A stretch of DNA of 64,000 bases from Janthinobacterium rivuli (GCF_029690045.1 NZ_CP121464.1:2232001-2296000); one strand, 5' to 3'; counted from the first letter of the stretch, positions 24,114 to 33,157 are shown. The notes: generated from the sequence alone by a model not told the origin. Numbers and translations: made by a program.

Positions 24114-25964
24114 ATGCACGCACACACGATCTTGCTCAACGGCCGTTTCCACACGGTCGACAGGACGCAGCCGCTGGCGTCCGCCGTCGCCATCGCCGAT
24201 GGCAAATTTCTCGCCGTGGGCGATGTGGAAGACGTGATGCGCCATCGCGGTCCCGCCACGCAGGTGATCGACCTCGATGGCCGCACGGTGATTCCCGGCC
24301 TGAACGATTCGCACCTGCACCTGATCCGCGGCGGCTTGAACTACAACCTGGAATTGCGCTGGGAAGGCGTGCCGTCGCTGGCCGACGCCTTGCGCATGCT
24401 CAAGGACCAAGCCTTGCGCACGCCGAATCCGCAATGGGTGCGCGTGGTGGGCGGCTGGACGGAATTCCAGTTCGCGGAAAAGCGCATGCCGACCCTCGAT
24501 GAAATCAATGCGGCCGCGCCCGACACGCCCGTCTTCATCCTGCACCTGTACGACCGCGCCCTGCTCAACCGCGCCGCCCTGCGCGCCGTCGGCTACGACA
24601 AGAACACGCCGAATCCGCCCGGCGGCGAAATCGTGCGCGACGCGGCCGGCAATCCGACGGGCTTGCTGATCGCCCGGCCGAACGCCATGATTTTATATGC
24701 GACCCTGGCGAAAGGCCCCAAGCTGCCGCTCGAATTGCAAGTCAATTCCACACGCCAGTTCATGCGCGAATTGAACCGCCTCGGCATCACCAGCGCCATC
24801 GACGCGGGTGGCGGCTTCCAGAATTATCCCGAGGATTACGCCGTCGTCGACGAACTGGCGCAAAAGGAGCAACTGACGATACGCATCGCCTACAACCTGT
24901 TCACGCAAAACAAGGGCGCGGAACTGCAGGACTTCCAGAAGTGGACCGGCATGGTGAAACCCGGCGACGGCACGGATTTTTACCGCCACAATGGCGCCGG
25001 CGAAATGCTGGTCTTTTCCGCCGCCGACTTCGAGGATTTCCTCGAGCCGCGCCCCGAGCTGGCGGCCGGCATGGAAGATGAGCTGGAAAAGGTCGTGCGC
25101 CACCTGGTCGAGCAGCGCTGGCCGTTCCGCCTGCACGCCACCTATGACGAATCGATCAGCCGCATGCTCGACGTGTTTGAAAAGGTCAACCGCGACACGC
25201 CGTTCGCCGGCCTGCACTGGCTGTTCGACCACGCGGAAACCATCAGCCCTCGTAATATCGACCGGGTCAGGGCGCTCGGTGGCGGCCTGGCCATCCAGCA
25301 CCGCATGGCCTTCCAGGGCGAGTACTTCGTCGAGCGCTACGGCGCGGACGCTGCCAAGGCCACGCCGCCCGTGCAGCGCATGCTCGACGCGGGCGTGCCC
25401 GTCGGCGGCGGCACGGACGCCACGCGGGTCGCCAGCTACAATCCGTGGACGGCGCTGTACTGGCTGGTGTCGGGGCGCACCGTGGGCGGCCTGGCCCTGA
25501 CGGATGCTGCGGGCAGACTGTCGCGCGACACGGCGCTGGAACTGTGGACGGCGGGCAGCGCCTGGTTCTCCAGCGAACAAGGCAAGAAGGGGCGCATCCG
25601 CGAGGGCATGCTGGCGGACCTGTCCGTGTTGTCGGCCGATTATTTCACGGTGCCGGAAGAAGCGATCAAGTCGATCGAATCCGTGCTGACCATCGTCGGC
25701 GGCAAGGTCGTCTACGGCCAGGGGCCATTTTCGGCCCTGGCGCCGCCTTTGATTCCCGTGCTGCCCGAGTGGTCGCCCGTGCGTACGGTGCCCGGCCATT
25801 ACCGGCCCGTGGCGACGCCGGCGCAGGCCGCCATGCCGCACCAGTGCGCGGGCGCCTGCGGCGTGCATGCGCACGCCCATGACCGGGCGCGCAAATCGGC
25901 CGTGCCGATCAGTGACTTTTCCGGCTTCTGGGGCACGCTCGGCTGCAGCTGTTTCGCCTTCTAG
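24114..25964 (+). CDS. YtcJ-like metal-dependent amidohydrolase with a Cys/His-rich tail
   Basis: A 616-residue amidohydrolase-3 family protein. The N-terminal TILLNGRFHTVD and VIDLDGRTVIPGLNDSHLHL (HxH metal motif as HLH) and the late GGGTDATRVASYNPW are family hallmarks; ADLSVLSADYFTVPEEAI closes the composite beta-sandwich. Members hydrolyse cyclic or formyl amides; no substrate can be assigned. The last 45 residues are odd: HQCAGACGVHAHAHDR and a final LGCSCFAF, a set of Cys and His that could bind metal. The start is set by TTGGGGAGTTCCC before ATG 24114. Confidence 0.87.
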   Translation: MHAHTILLNGRFHTVDRTQPLASAVAIADGKFLAVGDVEDVMRHRGPATQVIDLDGRTVIPGLNDSHLHLIRGGLNYNLELRWEGVPSLADALRMLKDQALRTPNPQWVRVVGGWTEFQFAEKRMPTLDEINAAAPDTPVFILHLYDRALLNRAALRAVGYDKNTPNPPGGEIVRDAAGNPTGLLIARPNAMILYATLAKGPKLPLELQVNSTRQFMRELNRLGITSAIDAGGGFQNYPEDYAVVDELAQKEQLTIRIAYNLFTQNKGAELQDFQKWTGMVKPGDGTDFYRHNGAGEMLVFSAADFEDFLEPRPELAAGMEDELEKVVRHLVEQRWPFRLHATYDESISRMLDVFEKVNRDTPFAGLHWLFDHAETISPRNIDRVRALGGGLAIQHRMAFQGEYFVERYGADAAKATPPVQRMLDAGVPVGGGTDATRVASYNPWTALYWLVSGRTVGGLALTDAAGRLSRDTALELWTAGSAWFSSEQGKKGRIREGMLADLSVLSADYFTVPEEAIKSIESVLTIVGGKVVYGQGPFSALAPPLIPVLPEWSPVRTVPGHYRPVATPAQAAMPHQCAGACGVHAHAHDRARKSAVPISDFSGFWGTLGCSCFAF

Positions 25965-25977
25965 CCGGTGGCGGGCC

Positions 25978-27342
25978 TTATTTGGAAATGCGCAGGATGG
26001 CCGAGGCGAGCCGCGTGAAACAGGGACTCAGCTCGCTCTCGGTGGCCGCATAGCAGTACAGGCCCACGGGTTCGGCCGGCTTGCGGCAACGGTTTGGTGC
26101 ATCCGCCGTATTGGCCATGCAGCGCAGCAAGTCCTCGCCGATTTCATTGTCCGGCCCGGCCTTGGCCTTCAGTGCGGCGCCCATGCCCAGAGTAAATATG
26201 TAGGTATTTTCCAGGCGTGCCTTGCTGGCCATCGCCTCTGCCAGGTTGCGCGATGCACGGTGCATATTGGTCCACTGGAGTTTTCTGGTGGACATATCTT
26301 TGCTCACCGCACGCGGCGTAGTGGTCACGATGGGGAATTCGCGTGCCGTCGGATCGTCGGCCTGGGCGGGAAGATTGTGCGCGTTATACCAGGTCGGCAA
26401 TTCACTGATCAGGTTTCTGGTGCAATAGGTCTCGGGCGTGAGCTTGGCGCTGCTTGCATTGATACGGTACAGTCCATCTGTCGCAAAACCGCTCGATGGT
26501 AAATCATCGTACACGGCCAGCGCTCCCGCTTTCGTGCAATTGCCCGTGGTGGCGGGGAAAAAGTAAGAGGAAAAGGCGGACGGAGATCCATCGGAAAAGA
26601 ACACGATGACGCGCAGGCTGGAGCGATTGTTCTGGCTGATGCTATTGAGCTGATCCTGAGCATTCCACATGCCTTCCGAGTAATTCGTGCCGCCTCCGAA
26701 CTTGTAGCCATTGATGGCATTGCCAGCCTGCGTGCGATCGAAGCCGCGATCGCTTGTCTTGATCGGCAGATCGAGCTGCGCGCCGCTGGCAAAATGCAGC
26801 AAGCCGACGCGGTCAACGGTGGAATTGAATTTATTCAGGAAGGACTTGCCCGCCGCCCGCACGGCGTCGGCATTGTTAGCCAGCGAGCCCGAGGTATCCA
26901 TCACCAGCACCATGTCCAGATCCTTGCGGATGGTTTGCGCGGTGGCGGCCACGTTCAAGGTCTTGAAGCCGAGTACGCCCATCAGCGAGACGGGCAGCGA
27001 GGCGGTGGCAGAGACGTCGATGGTGACGATGCCCTTGTCGAACGTGACGCCGACGGGGTTGAGGGTCGGCGTCGACAGCAGGAACTGGTCCGGATAATTG
27101 ATGTCAAAAAATTCCTTGGCCGACTGGCGCGCATTGGTCCGTTGTTCCTCTTCCGAGCTGCCCGCCGTGACGCCGCGCGCCGCCGCCAGGCTGGCCGAGT
27201 CGACGGCCGCGTTGAGCTTGGCCTTGACGAAGTAGCCGAGGGCCGAATCGACGGCCAGGCCCACCGAGGCGATCAAGACGACGGCCGACAGCGCCACCAT
27301 GATCAGCACTTGCCCGCCTTGCCGCTTGTGTGGAATGCGCAT
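25978..27342 (-). CDS. tadG: TadG-like pilus protein with von Willebrand factor A domain
   Basis: A 454-residue protein. The N-terminus (GGQVLIMVALSAVVLIASVG, then LAVDSALGYFVKAKLNAAVD) is the TadE/TadG-type membrane anchor. Residues about 145-450 are a vWA domain with a MIDAS motif DTSGS and a later FFSDGSPSAF. Several cysteines near the C-terminus (CMANTADAPNRC, YCYAA) may form disulfides in the periplasm. Start ATG 27342 overlaps the stop of the preceding pseudopilin gene by one base. In Tad systems TadG-like proteins anchor or assemble pili or minor pilins; an adhesin role is also possible. Confidence 0.85.
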   Translation of the reverse strand: MRIPHKRQGGQVLIMVALSAVVLIASVGLAVDSALGYFVKAKLNAAVDSASLAAARGVTAGSSEEEQRTNARQSAKEFFDINYPDQFLLSTPTLNPVGVTFDKGIVTIDVSATASLPVSLMGVLGFKTLNVAATAQTIRKDLDMVLVMDTSGSLANNADAVRAAGKSFLNKFNSTVDRVGLLHFASGAQLDLPIKTSDRGFDRTQAGNAINGYKFGGGTNYSEGMWNAQDQLNSISQNNRSSLRVIVFFSDGSPSAFSSYFFPATTGNCTKAGALAVYDDLPSSGFATDGLYRINASSAKLTPETYCTRNLISELPTWYNAHNLPAQADDPTAREFPIVTTTPRAVSKDMSTRKLQWTNMHRASRNLAEAMASKARLENTYIFTLGMGAALKAKAGPDNEIGEDLLRCMANTADAPNRCRKPAEPVGLYCYAATESELSPCFTRLASAILRISK

Positions 27343-27944
27343 CAGAATACCGTCATCGAAGTGAGGTTGGGGCCCAGAACGGGCGTCGTGCTGTTGCCAA
27401 TTTTCAAGGTGCCGAACAGCATGTCGAAATTGTAGAAAGTTTCCACGGCGTAGATCAGTTCGCCGTCGGACAGCTGGTCCCGCATCAACGCCACCGTGGG
27501 GGCGGACTCGTCCTTGGCGATGCCCGTGCACGCGCCATTGCTCCAGCTGCCGCATTGCCACACCTGGCTGGCGGGCTGGTAGCCGCTGGCCTTCGCGCCC
27601 GCATCCCAGCGGTACTGTTCCAGCACGATGTTGCGCATGCCGCTCTTGGCCGTGTAGCCCATGATCTTGGTGATATAGATCATGCCGCGCTGGTTCATGT
27701 CCAGCGGCGGCGTGCTGGCCGCCAGCGCATTCATGATGGCCTGGCTAGATCCGCTCAGGTCGGAGGTGGAGCGCGAGGCCAGGTTGGCGCCTTCGCGGCT
27801 GATGTTGAGCAGGATGGTCTTGGCCTGGATGGCGCGCGACAGATCGACCACCATGAACAGCAGCAGCGCCAGCAGCGGCAGCACGATGGCAAATTCCACG
27901 GCGGCGATGCCGCGCGCGGCGCGCGCAGGAAAGTAGCCGCGCAT
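27342..27944 (-). CDS. TadE/TadF-like pseudopilin (second)
   Basis: A 200-residue pseudopilin. After a short basic leader ending ARG comes AAVEFAIVLPLLALLLFMVV, the typical hydrophobic N-terminal helix with the Glu at position +5-like. The rest is a periplasmic domain with a Cys pair (QCGSWSNGAC). It overlaps its neighbours by one base on each side (TGATG junctions), so three genes form one translationally coupled operon. Leader peptidase for this class is the TadV-type enzyme encoded at 30175. Confidence 0.85.
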   Translation of the reverse strand: MRGYFPARAARGIAAVEFAIVLPLLALLLFMVVDLSRAIQAKTILLNISREGANLASRSTSDLSGSSQAIMNALAASTPPLDMNQRGMIYITKIMGYTAKSGMRNIVLEQYRWDAGAKASGYQPASQVWQCGSWSNGACTGIAKDESAPTVALMRDQLSDGELIYAVETFYNFDMLFGTLKIGNSTTPVLGPNLTSMTVF

Positions 27945-28432
27945 CACAGGCCGCCAAAGCTTTCATTGCGCATGGTGGCTGCCACGACGAAATGCGCCTG
28001 GCCATCGCGGAACAGGGCACGGATCATGGGGGTGGCAAACGCCCAGCGGCAATCGACGGTAATGACGACGATATCGCCGGCCTGGCCGAACATGGCGGCG
28101 CCGACCGCATCGCTGCCGTTGACGGAGATCACGGGGCTGACCTTGTCATACATGCCCATGGAGCTGTCGCGTATTTTTTGCATCACGGCCTGGTAACGCT
28201 GCTGGTTGGCGCTGTCGGGGTCGAGGTCCTTGGCCCCCGTGACGGCATAGCGCGCGCCTTCGCGCACCGCGTGCTGCATGGTCATATTGGCAAAATAGGC
28301 CATGCTCAATTCGATGATGCCGATTATCAGCATGAGAAAGACCGGTGTGATCAGGGCCAATTCAAGCAGCGTGGTGCCGCCTTGTCCGTCGTGCTTGCGG
28401 AATATGCGGGAATCGGCCTGTTTTAAACGCAT
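27944..28432 (-). CDS. tadE: TadE-like pseudopilin (first)
   Basis: A 162-residue pseudopilin. Basic leader (RLKQADSRIFRKHDGQGG), then TTLLELALITPVFLMLIIGI with the conserved Glu, followed by IELSMAYFANMTMQHAVREG and ARYAV, which are near-consensus for TadE. TadE-type minor pilins help Flp pilus assembly and localise it. It heads the minus-strand half of the Tad island; its promoter must lie in the 560-base region shared with the response-regulator gene. Confidence 0.88.
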   Translation of the reverse strand: MRLKQADSRIFRKHDGQGGTTLLELALITPVFLMLIIGIIELSMAYFANMTMQHAVREGARYAVTGAKDLDPDSANQQRYQAVMQKIRDSSMGMYDKVSPVISVNGSDAVGAAMFGQAGDIVVITVDCRWAFATPMIRALFRDGQAHFVVAATMRNESFGGL

Positions 28433-28991
28433 GGGAATAATCCGGTTAAGTTCCGCGATGACGAATGTCGGGCGGATGGCATTGCGCCATTTGACTGGCG
28501 ATTATTCTATATCGATTTTCAATGGCGTGTCCGCCATTTAAATTATTACAGGTCAAGATAATCGTAATTAACTGCCTTATTTCAATTGTGCCGGCCCCTT
28601 CCCCTCAGGGCCGGGAGTAATATGCGCGGGTAGGAAAACAGGCCTGGTGTCAGGATTGTCCTGCGTGCAGGCAAGGACTTGTTTTGCAAGGTGATGCAAC
28701 AAAATGCTGCAATGTAAGCAACAGCAGCGGTGGCAGCTGCGATGGCGCACTCGCGGTGCGTCCGCCCTGGCCACGCTGCCCCTCCATCGGCACACGCCCG
28801 CCATGCGGCGTCCGCTGGCCTGGGTCACGCACCGCGTGTGCGCGTGCCGGACCAAGGCCTCTTCCTTCGTGCCCCCATGACTTTTTCCCCCTGCGCGCGG
28901 CAGCAGAAGGCGCGCGCGGACGAGGCAGGCAACCCGATTCGGATCAACAACATTCCCCGAGGGGAGTGGGCTTCAAGTAAAGAGGTAAAGC
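28433..28991. other. Divergent control region of the Tad island
   Basis: About 560 bases without a convincing gene, between the pseudopilin operon (left) and the response-regulator gene (right). The part near 28500-28580 is AT-rich. A 7-bp hairpin (CCGGCCC at 28591-28597 with GGGCCGG at 28608-28614) has no T-run. A small CCCC-GA-GGGG hairpin lies just before the ribosome-binding site of the regulator gene. Promoters for both directions must be here, but none is clear by eye. Confidence 0.55.
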
Positions 28992-29681
28992 ATGTCAACA
29001 AACAATGTCATCCGCGTCATGCTGGTGTCGGACCACAAGACCTGGCTGTGGGGCCTGGAGCAGTTGTTCGCCAGCGCCCAGCCGGCGATGCAGGTGGTGG
29101 CCAGTTCCACCGAGATCGACAGCGCGCTGCTGCTGGCGCGGACCCTGTGCCCCGACGTCATCGTGCTGGACGCCGACCTGGGCTGCGGCGGCGCCTGCGC
29201 CATCGATTACCTGCCGCAGCTGCTCGGCAATGGCGTGTCGCGCGCAATGCTGTTCAGCGGCACCCAGGACCAGGCCGCCTGCGGGCGCGCCGTGCGCAGC
29301 GGCGCGCGCGCGGTGGTGGGCAAGGAAACGCCCGTCAAGCAAATGGTCGACGCCATCGCCCGCCTGCATCAGGGCGAGTTGTGCCTGGATCCGGCGCTGC
29401 TCGACAGCATGCTGGGCGTGCTGAACAAGCCGGAAGCGGCGCCCGATCCGGAAGAGCAGCGGATCGCCAGGCTGACGCTGAAGGAGCGCAAGATCGTTGC
29501 CATGATGGTGGAAGGAAATGGCGCGCTGAACCGCGCGATCGCCCAGCGCGCTTTTATCTCGGAGCAAACCTTGCGTAATCATCTGACATCGATCTACAGC
29601 AAGCTCGACGTCACTAACCGCCTGGAATTATATGTGTACGCCACCCGCAACCGGCTGGCCGAGCCCATCCATGCGGAATGA
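28992..29681 (+). CDS. LuxR/NarL-type response regulator next to the Tad locus
   Basis: A 229-residue regulator. Residues 1-125 are a receiver-like domain with Asp60 (VIVLDADLG) and the KE segment in place of the usual KP (VVGKETPV). Residues about 155-215 are a LuxR-type helix-turn-helix (LTLKERKIVAMMVEGNG ... SEQTLRNHLTSIYSKL). One of the acidic residues at the start is reduced (LVSDHK), so phosphorylation may be atypical. No cognate kinase is adjacent. Its position between the two Tad operons suggests that it controls them. Confidence 0.85.
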   Translation: MSTNNVIRVMLVSDHKTWLWGLEQLFASAQPAMQVVASSTEIDSALLLARTLCPDVIVLDADLGCGGACAIDYLPQLLGNGVSRAMLFSGTQDQAACGRAVRSGARAVVGKETPVKQMVDAIARLHQGELCLDPALLDSMLGVLNKPEAAPDPEEQRIARLTLKERKIVAMMVEGNGALNRAIAQRAFISEQTLRNHLTSIYSKLDVTNRLELYVYATRNRLAEPIHAE

Positions 29682-29885
29682 CAGTACATATGTCCTGATT
29701 ATAGACAAAAAATTAAGATGTTTTGTACTGCGCATAAAATGACTTTTCTCTGATTCGATTTTATGTTTGTTTATATAAAATACACGCATCAGAAATTGGC
29801 AAATAAAAACAAGGATAATGTTTTTATTTTCAGACTGTATTTTCAGTTTTTATCATTTTTAAAACTTGACCTGAAAGGGAATAAT
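29682..29885 (+). promoter_or_regulatory. AT-rich promoter/leader region of flp
   Basis: About 200 bases, by eye well under 35% GC against about 64% around it, with many A and T runs (TTTATATAAAATACACG; AAATAAAAACAAGGATAATG). It should hold the promoter and leader of the major pilin gene. AT-rich DNA of this kind is a typical target of H-NS/MvaT-like silencers. The exact promoter is not called because several hexamers fit. Confidence 0.6.
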
Positions 29886-30059
29886 ATGAATTTCATTAAA
29901 AACTTTATCGCCGAAGAAGATGGCGTGACTGCGATCGAATATGCGCTGATCGCGGCGCTGGTGGCTGCGGCGCTGGTCACGGCCGTCGGCTATTTCACCA
30001 CCGGCCTCGATGGCGCCTTCAAGGCGATCGGCACCAAGCTGACGGGCGCGGCGATTTAA
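29886..30059 (+). CDS. flp: Flp-type major pilin
   Basis: A 57-residue prepilin. Leader MNFIKNFIAEEDG is followed by VTAIEYALIAALVAAALVTA; the Flp cleavage motif G/xxxxEY is exact, so mature pilin would start at Val14 and be 44 residues long. Flp pilins polymerise into thin bundle-forming pili used for adhesion and biofilms. The ATG at 29886 follows GAAAGGGAATAAT; the frame stays open upstream through AT-rich DNA, which is not coding-like. It leads the plus-strand Tad operon. Confidence 0.95.
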   Translation: MNFIKNFIAEEDGVTAIEYALIAALVAAALVTAVGYFTTGLDGAFKAIGTKLTGAAI

Positions 30060-30174
30060 AACGCCTGCCCACCGCGCTGCACCCGACAGGCCGGCTGCCC
30101 ATGCGCACCGGCCTGCCGACTTCCCGCCCAACGATGCGCATGCTGTCATGCGCTCGGCTTGCATCAGGTACACG

Positions 30175-30735
30175 ATGGACCCTCATTCTTTCTGGACGTT
30201 CAGCCCCGCCATAGCCTTGTGGGGGCTGCTTGCCGCGGCTGTCTGGCATGACGTGCGCCGCCGGCGCATTCCCAACCGGCTGGTGTTTGCCGGCGCCGTG
30301 CTGGGCGTGCTGCTCAACAGCCTGGCCTTGCCCGGGGTGACGCCGGCCGGACCGTGGCTGGCGCTGGGCGGCCTGGCCGTCGGCCTGGGCTTGCTGTTGC
30401 CCATGCATGCGCTGAAGGCGCTGGGCGCGGGCGACGTTAAGCTGATGGCGATGGTGGGAGCCTTTCTGGGGCCCCGCGCCACCGTGTTTGCCGTGCTGTG
30501 CAGCCTGCTCGCCGGCGGCGTGCTGGCGCTGGCCGTGGCCTTGTACCAGGGCACGCTGCGCCAGTCGCTGGGCAATGCCCGTCAATTGCTGCTGCAAGGC
30601 TGGCTGCGCGCCGCTGCGGGCGAGGCGCCGCAGCTTGACGCGCCCGCCGCGCCGGGCGGCAACTTGCCGTACGCGATCGCCATTGCCGCCGGCACCGCCA
30701 TCTGGCTGGCCCTGGCGGCCGGCGGCCAGGCATGA
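30175..30735 (+). CDS. cpaA: Prepilin peptidase, TadV/CpaA type
   Basis: A 186-residue membrane protein with about five or six hydrophobic helices. Catalytic Asp residues of the type IV prepilin peptidase family are visible: the first in HDVRRRRIPN and the second in the GAGDVK (GxGD) motif. It lacks the N-terminal methylase domain of PilD, as expected for TadV/CpaA enzymes, which only cleave Flp and TadE-type leaders. An alternative start at 30148 has no better ribosome-binding site. Confidence 0.92.
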   Translation: MDPHSFWTFSPAIALWGLLAAAVWHDVRRRRIPNRLVFAGAVLGVLLNSLALPGVTPAGPWLALGGLAVGLGLLLPMHALKALGAGDVKLMAMVGAFLGPRATVFAVLCSLLAGGVLALAVALYQGTLRQSLGNARQLLLQGWLRAAAGEAPQLDAPAAPGGNLPYAIAIAAGTAIWLALAAGGQA

Positions 30736-30777
30736 CGCGTCCGTCCGGAAACCCCAGTTTTACCAAGAGGAAAAACA

Positions 30778-31611
30778 ATGAGAAATAGCCGCGTTGCGAT
30801 CGTGCTGCTGCTGGCGTTGCTGATGGCGGGGGGCGCCGTGCTGGCGGCCGCGCGCTGGATGTCAGGGCAGGGCGCGCCAGCCAGCCAGACGGTGATGGTC
30901 GCGCTGGTCGATATCGGCGTGGGCGCGAAGGTGACGCCGGCCATGCTGCGCGGCATGGACTGGCCGGCTGGCGCCATGCCGCCCGGAGCGTTCGGCGAGG
31001 CCGGCCCGCTCGACGGGCGCATCACGCGCAGCGCCGTCAGCAAGGGCGAGCCTGTGCTGGAAAGCAAACTCGCGCCGCCCGGCGCCACGGGCGGCCTGTC
31101 GGCCATCGTGGCGGCCGGCAAGCGCGCCATGACCGTGCGCGTCAATGACGTGGTGGGCGTGGCCGGCTTCGCCCTGCCGGGCAATTTCGTCGACATTCTC
31201 GTGCATACGCAGGATGACCGCGCCAGGCAGGCGGGCGGCGAGCCGCTGGCCATTTCCAAGATCGTGCTTGAACGCATACTCGTGCTGGCCGTGGCGCAGG
31301 AGTCGGGCCGCGACGACAACAAACCCAAGGTGGTCAACGCCGTGACCCTGGAGCTGACGCCGGAGCAGGTGGAAAAGCTGGACCTGGCGCGCAGCGTGGG
31401 CAGCCTGTCGCTGGTGCTGCGCAACCAGGTCGATCCCGAACCCGTCAACACGGGCGGCGCCACCAAGGAGTCGCTGCTGGAACTGAAGGCGCCGGCACCG
31501 GCGGCCGCGCCGGTGCGCGCGGCGCGGCGCCAACCGGCCCCGGCACGCGCCGCCGCGCGCGACAGCATCACCGTCATCAAGGGCATGGATACAAGCGTCC
31601 AGCAATTTTAA
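30778..31611 (+). CDS. cpaB: Flp pilus assembly protein CpaB/RcpC
   Basis: A 277-residue protein with an N-terminal membrane anchor (IVLLLALLMAGGAVLAAARW), an SAF-like domain (about 40-105: VALVDIGVGAKVTPAMLRGM ... ITRSAVSKGEPVLESKL) and an RcpC/CpaB domain (MTVRVNDVVGVAGFALPGNF). SAF domains occur in proteins that handle carbohydrate or the secretin channel; CpaB helps stabilise the CpaC secretin. The C-terminus is a basic Pro/Ala-rich tail. Ribosome-binding site GAGGAAAAACA. Confidence 0.93.
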   Translation: MRNSRVAIVLLLALLMAGGAVLAAARWMSGQGAPASQTVMVALVDIGVGAKVTPAMLRGMDWPAGAMPPGAFGEAGPLDGRITRSAVSKGEPVLESKLAPPGATGGLSAIVAAGKRAMTVRVNDVVGVAGFALPGNFVDILVHTQDDRARQAGGEPLAISKIVLERILVLAVAQESGRDDNKPKVVNAVTLELTPEQVEKLDLARSVGSLSLVLRNQVDPEPVNTGGATKESLLELKAPAPAAAPVRAARRQPAPARAAARDSITVIKGMDTSVQQF

Positions 31612-31642
31612 AAATCAGCAGGCAAGCGAGCAAGGATGATCG

Positions 31643-33148
31643 ATGAACACATTTCGTAAGCACGCCACGAGTGCGGGCATGCGCCTGGCCCTGGCGGCAG
31701 CACTGGCCTGGCCAGCCATCGCCATCGCGGCGGCGCCGGCCAGGCAAGCCGTCATGTCGCCGGTGGCGGCGCCGGCCATGTCGCTGGGCGCCGATATCGC
31801 CCGACTGGGCGAGCCCGTGCGCATCGCCGTGGGCAAGTCCACCTTGCGCAAGCTGAGCTTGCCGGTGTCGCAGATCGCCGTCAACGATGCGAGGGTGGCC
31901 GGCGCCAGGATGCTGGGCTCGTCCAGCCAGCTGTTCGTCTGGGGCCTGGCCCCGGGCAGCACCAACCTGATCCTGTGGGACCGGCAGCAGCGCCCCGTGA
32001 TCGTCGATATTGAAGTCGAGATCGACGTCGAAGGCTTGCAGGCGCAGCTGGCCTATGTCTTTCCTGGCGAGCGCGCCGTCAAGGCCGGTGCGGCCGGCGG
32101 CAGCATCGTGCTGTCGGGGCAGGTGAGCGACGGCGTCAAGGCCAGCCAGATCCTCGAGATGGCGCAAGCCTATGCGCAGCGCGGCGTGGGCGAGGCGGCT
32201 GCACCTTCCGCAGCGGCCGACGGCGCCGCCAGTGCGGGCGGCGGCGTCAAGGTCATCAATATGCTGACGATCGCGGCGCCGCAACAGGTCATGCTGGAAG
32301 TGAAGATCGCCGAAGTGTCGAAGACGCTCGTCGACCAGCTCGGTGCCAGCGTGGGCCTCAGCGGCACGCGCGGCAACTGGAGCTACGGCCTGCTGTCGAA
32401 CCTGCTCAGCGGCAACCCCAGCCAGCTGGGCGCCGTCAACGGCAAGAATGGCAACGGGCTGACGCTCGATGCGCAAAAGCGCGATGGCCTGGTCAAGGTG
32501 CTGGCCGAGCCGAACATCATGGCCATCAGCGGCCAGGAAGCCAGTTTCCTGGCGGGCGGCAAGATTTTCATACCGGTCGCGCAAGACAGCACGACCAACA
32601 AGATTACGCTGGAAGAAAAGGAATTCGGCATCGCCGTCAAGTTCACGCCCACCGTGCTGGAAGGCGGGCGGATCAACCTGAAGGTGGCGCCGGAAGTGTC
32701 TGAGCTGAACCGCGAAGGCATCGGCATCACCACGGGCGGGGGCGCCGCCGCCAATGCGGTGCTGCCGGCCTTTACCACGCGGCGCACCACCACCACGGTG
32801 CAGCTGTTCGATGGTCAGAGTTTTGCCGTGGGCGGCTTGATCAAGAACAATGTGACGACCAACATCAAGGCCTTGCCCTTCCTGGGCGAGATTCCCGTGC
32901 TGGGCGCGCTGTTCCGCAGCAGCGATTTCCAGACTGACCGGACCGAGCTGGTGTTCATCATCACGCCGCACCTGGTCAAGCCGCTCGACACCGCCGATGG
33001 CGCCGATATCGTGTTGCCGACCGACGCCTACGTGGCGCCGAGCCGCGGCGAGTTCTTCTTGCAGGGAAAAATGGAAGGCGCCGCCGCGCCACGGCCACGC
33101 CAGGAAGCGGCCGCGCAGACACCGGCGCCCGGTCCGGATACTCAATAG
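31643..33148 (+). CDS. cpaC: Tad secretin CpaC/RcpA
   Basis: A 501-residue outer-membrane secretin. Signal peptide to about residue 30 (AIAIAAAPA). Residues about 45-130 form the pilus/BON-type N-domain (GEPVRIAVGKSTLRKLSLPV ... LFVWGLAPGSTNLILWD), then a second N-domain. The secretin core spans about 215-460 (VMLEVKIAEVSKTLVDQLGA ... VKVLAEPNIMAISGQEASFL ... FDGQSFAVGGLIKNN ... LPFLGEIPVLGALFRS). It forms the exit channel for the Flp pilus. C-terminal tail is Ala/Pro-rich. Confidence 0.95.
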   Translation: MNTFRKHATSAGMRLALAAALAWPAIAIAAAPARQAVMSPVAAPAMSLGADIARLGEPVRIAVGKSTLRKLSLPVSQIAVNDARVAGARMLGSSSQLFVWGLAPGSTNLILWDRQQRPVIVDIEVEIDVEGLQAQLAYVFPGERAVKAGAAGGSIVLSGQVSDGVKASQILEMAQAYAQRGVGEAAAPSAAADGAASAGGGVKVINMLTIAAPQQVMLEVKIAEVSKTLVDQLGASVGLSGTRGNWSYGLLSNLLSGNPSQLGAVNGKNGNGLTLDAQKRDGLVKVLAEPNIMAISGQEASFLAGGKIFIPVAQDSTTNKITLEEKEFGIAVKFTPTVLEGGRINLKVAPEVSELNREGIGITTGGGAAANAVLPAFTTRRTTTTVQLFDGQSFAVGGLIKNNVTTNIKALPFLGEIPVLGALFRSSDFQTDRTELVFIITPHLVKPLDTADGADIVLPTDAYVAPSRGEFFLQGKMEGAAAPRPRQEAAAQTPAPGPDTQ

Positions 33149-33157
33149 GAGCACATC

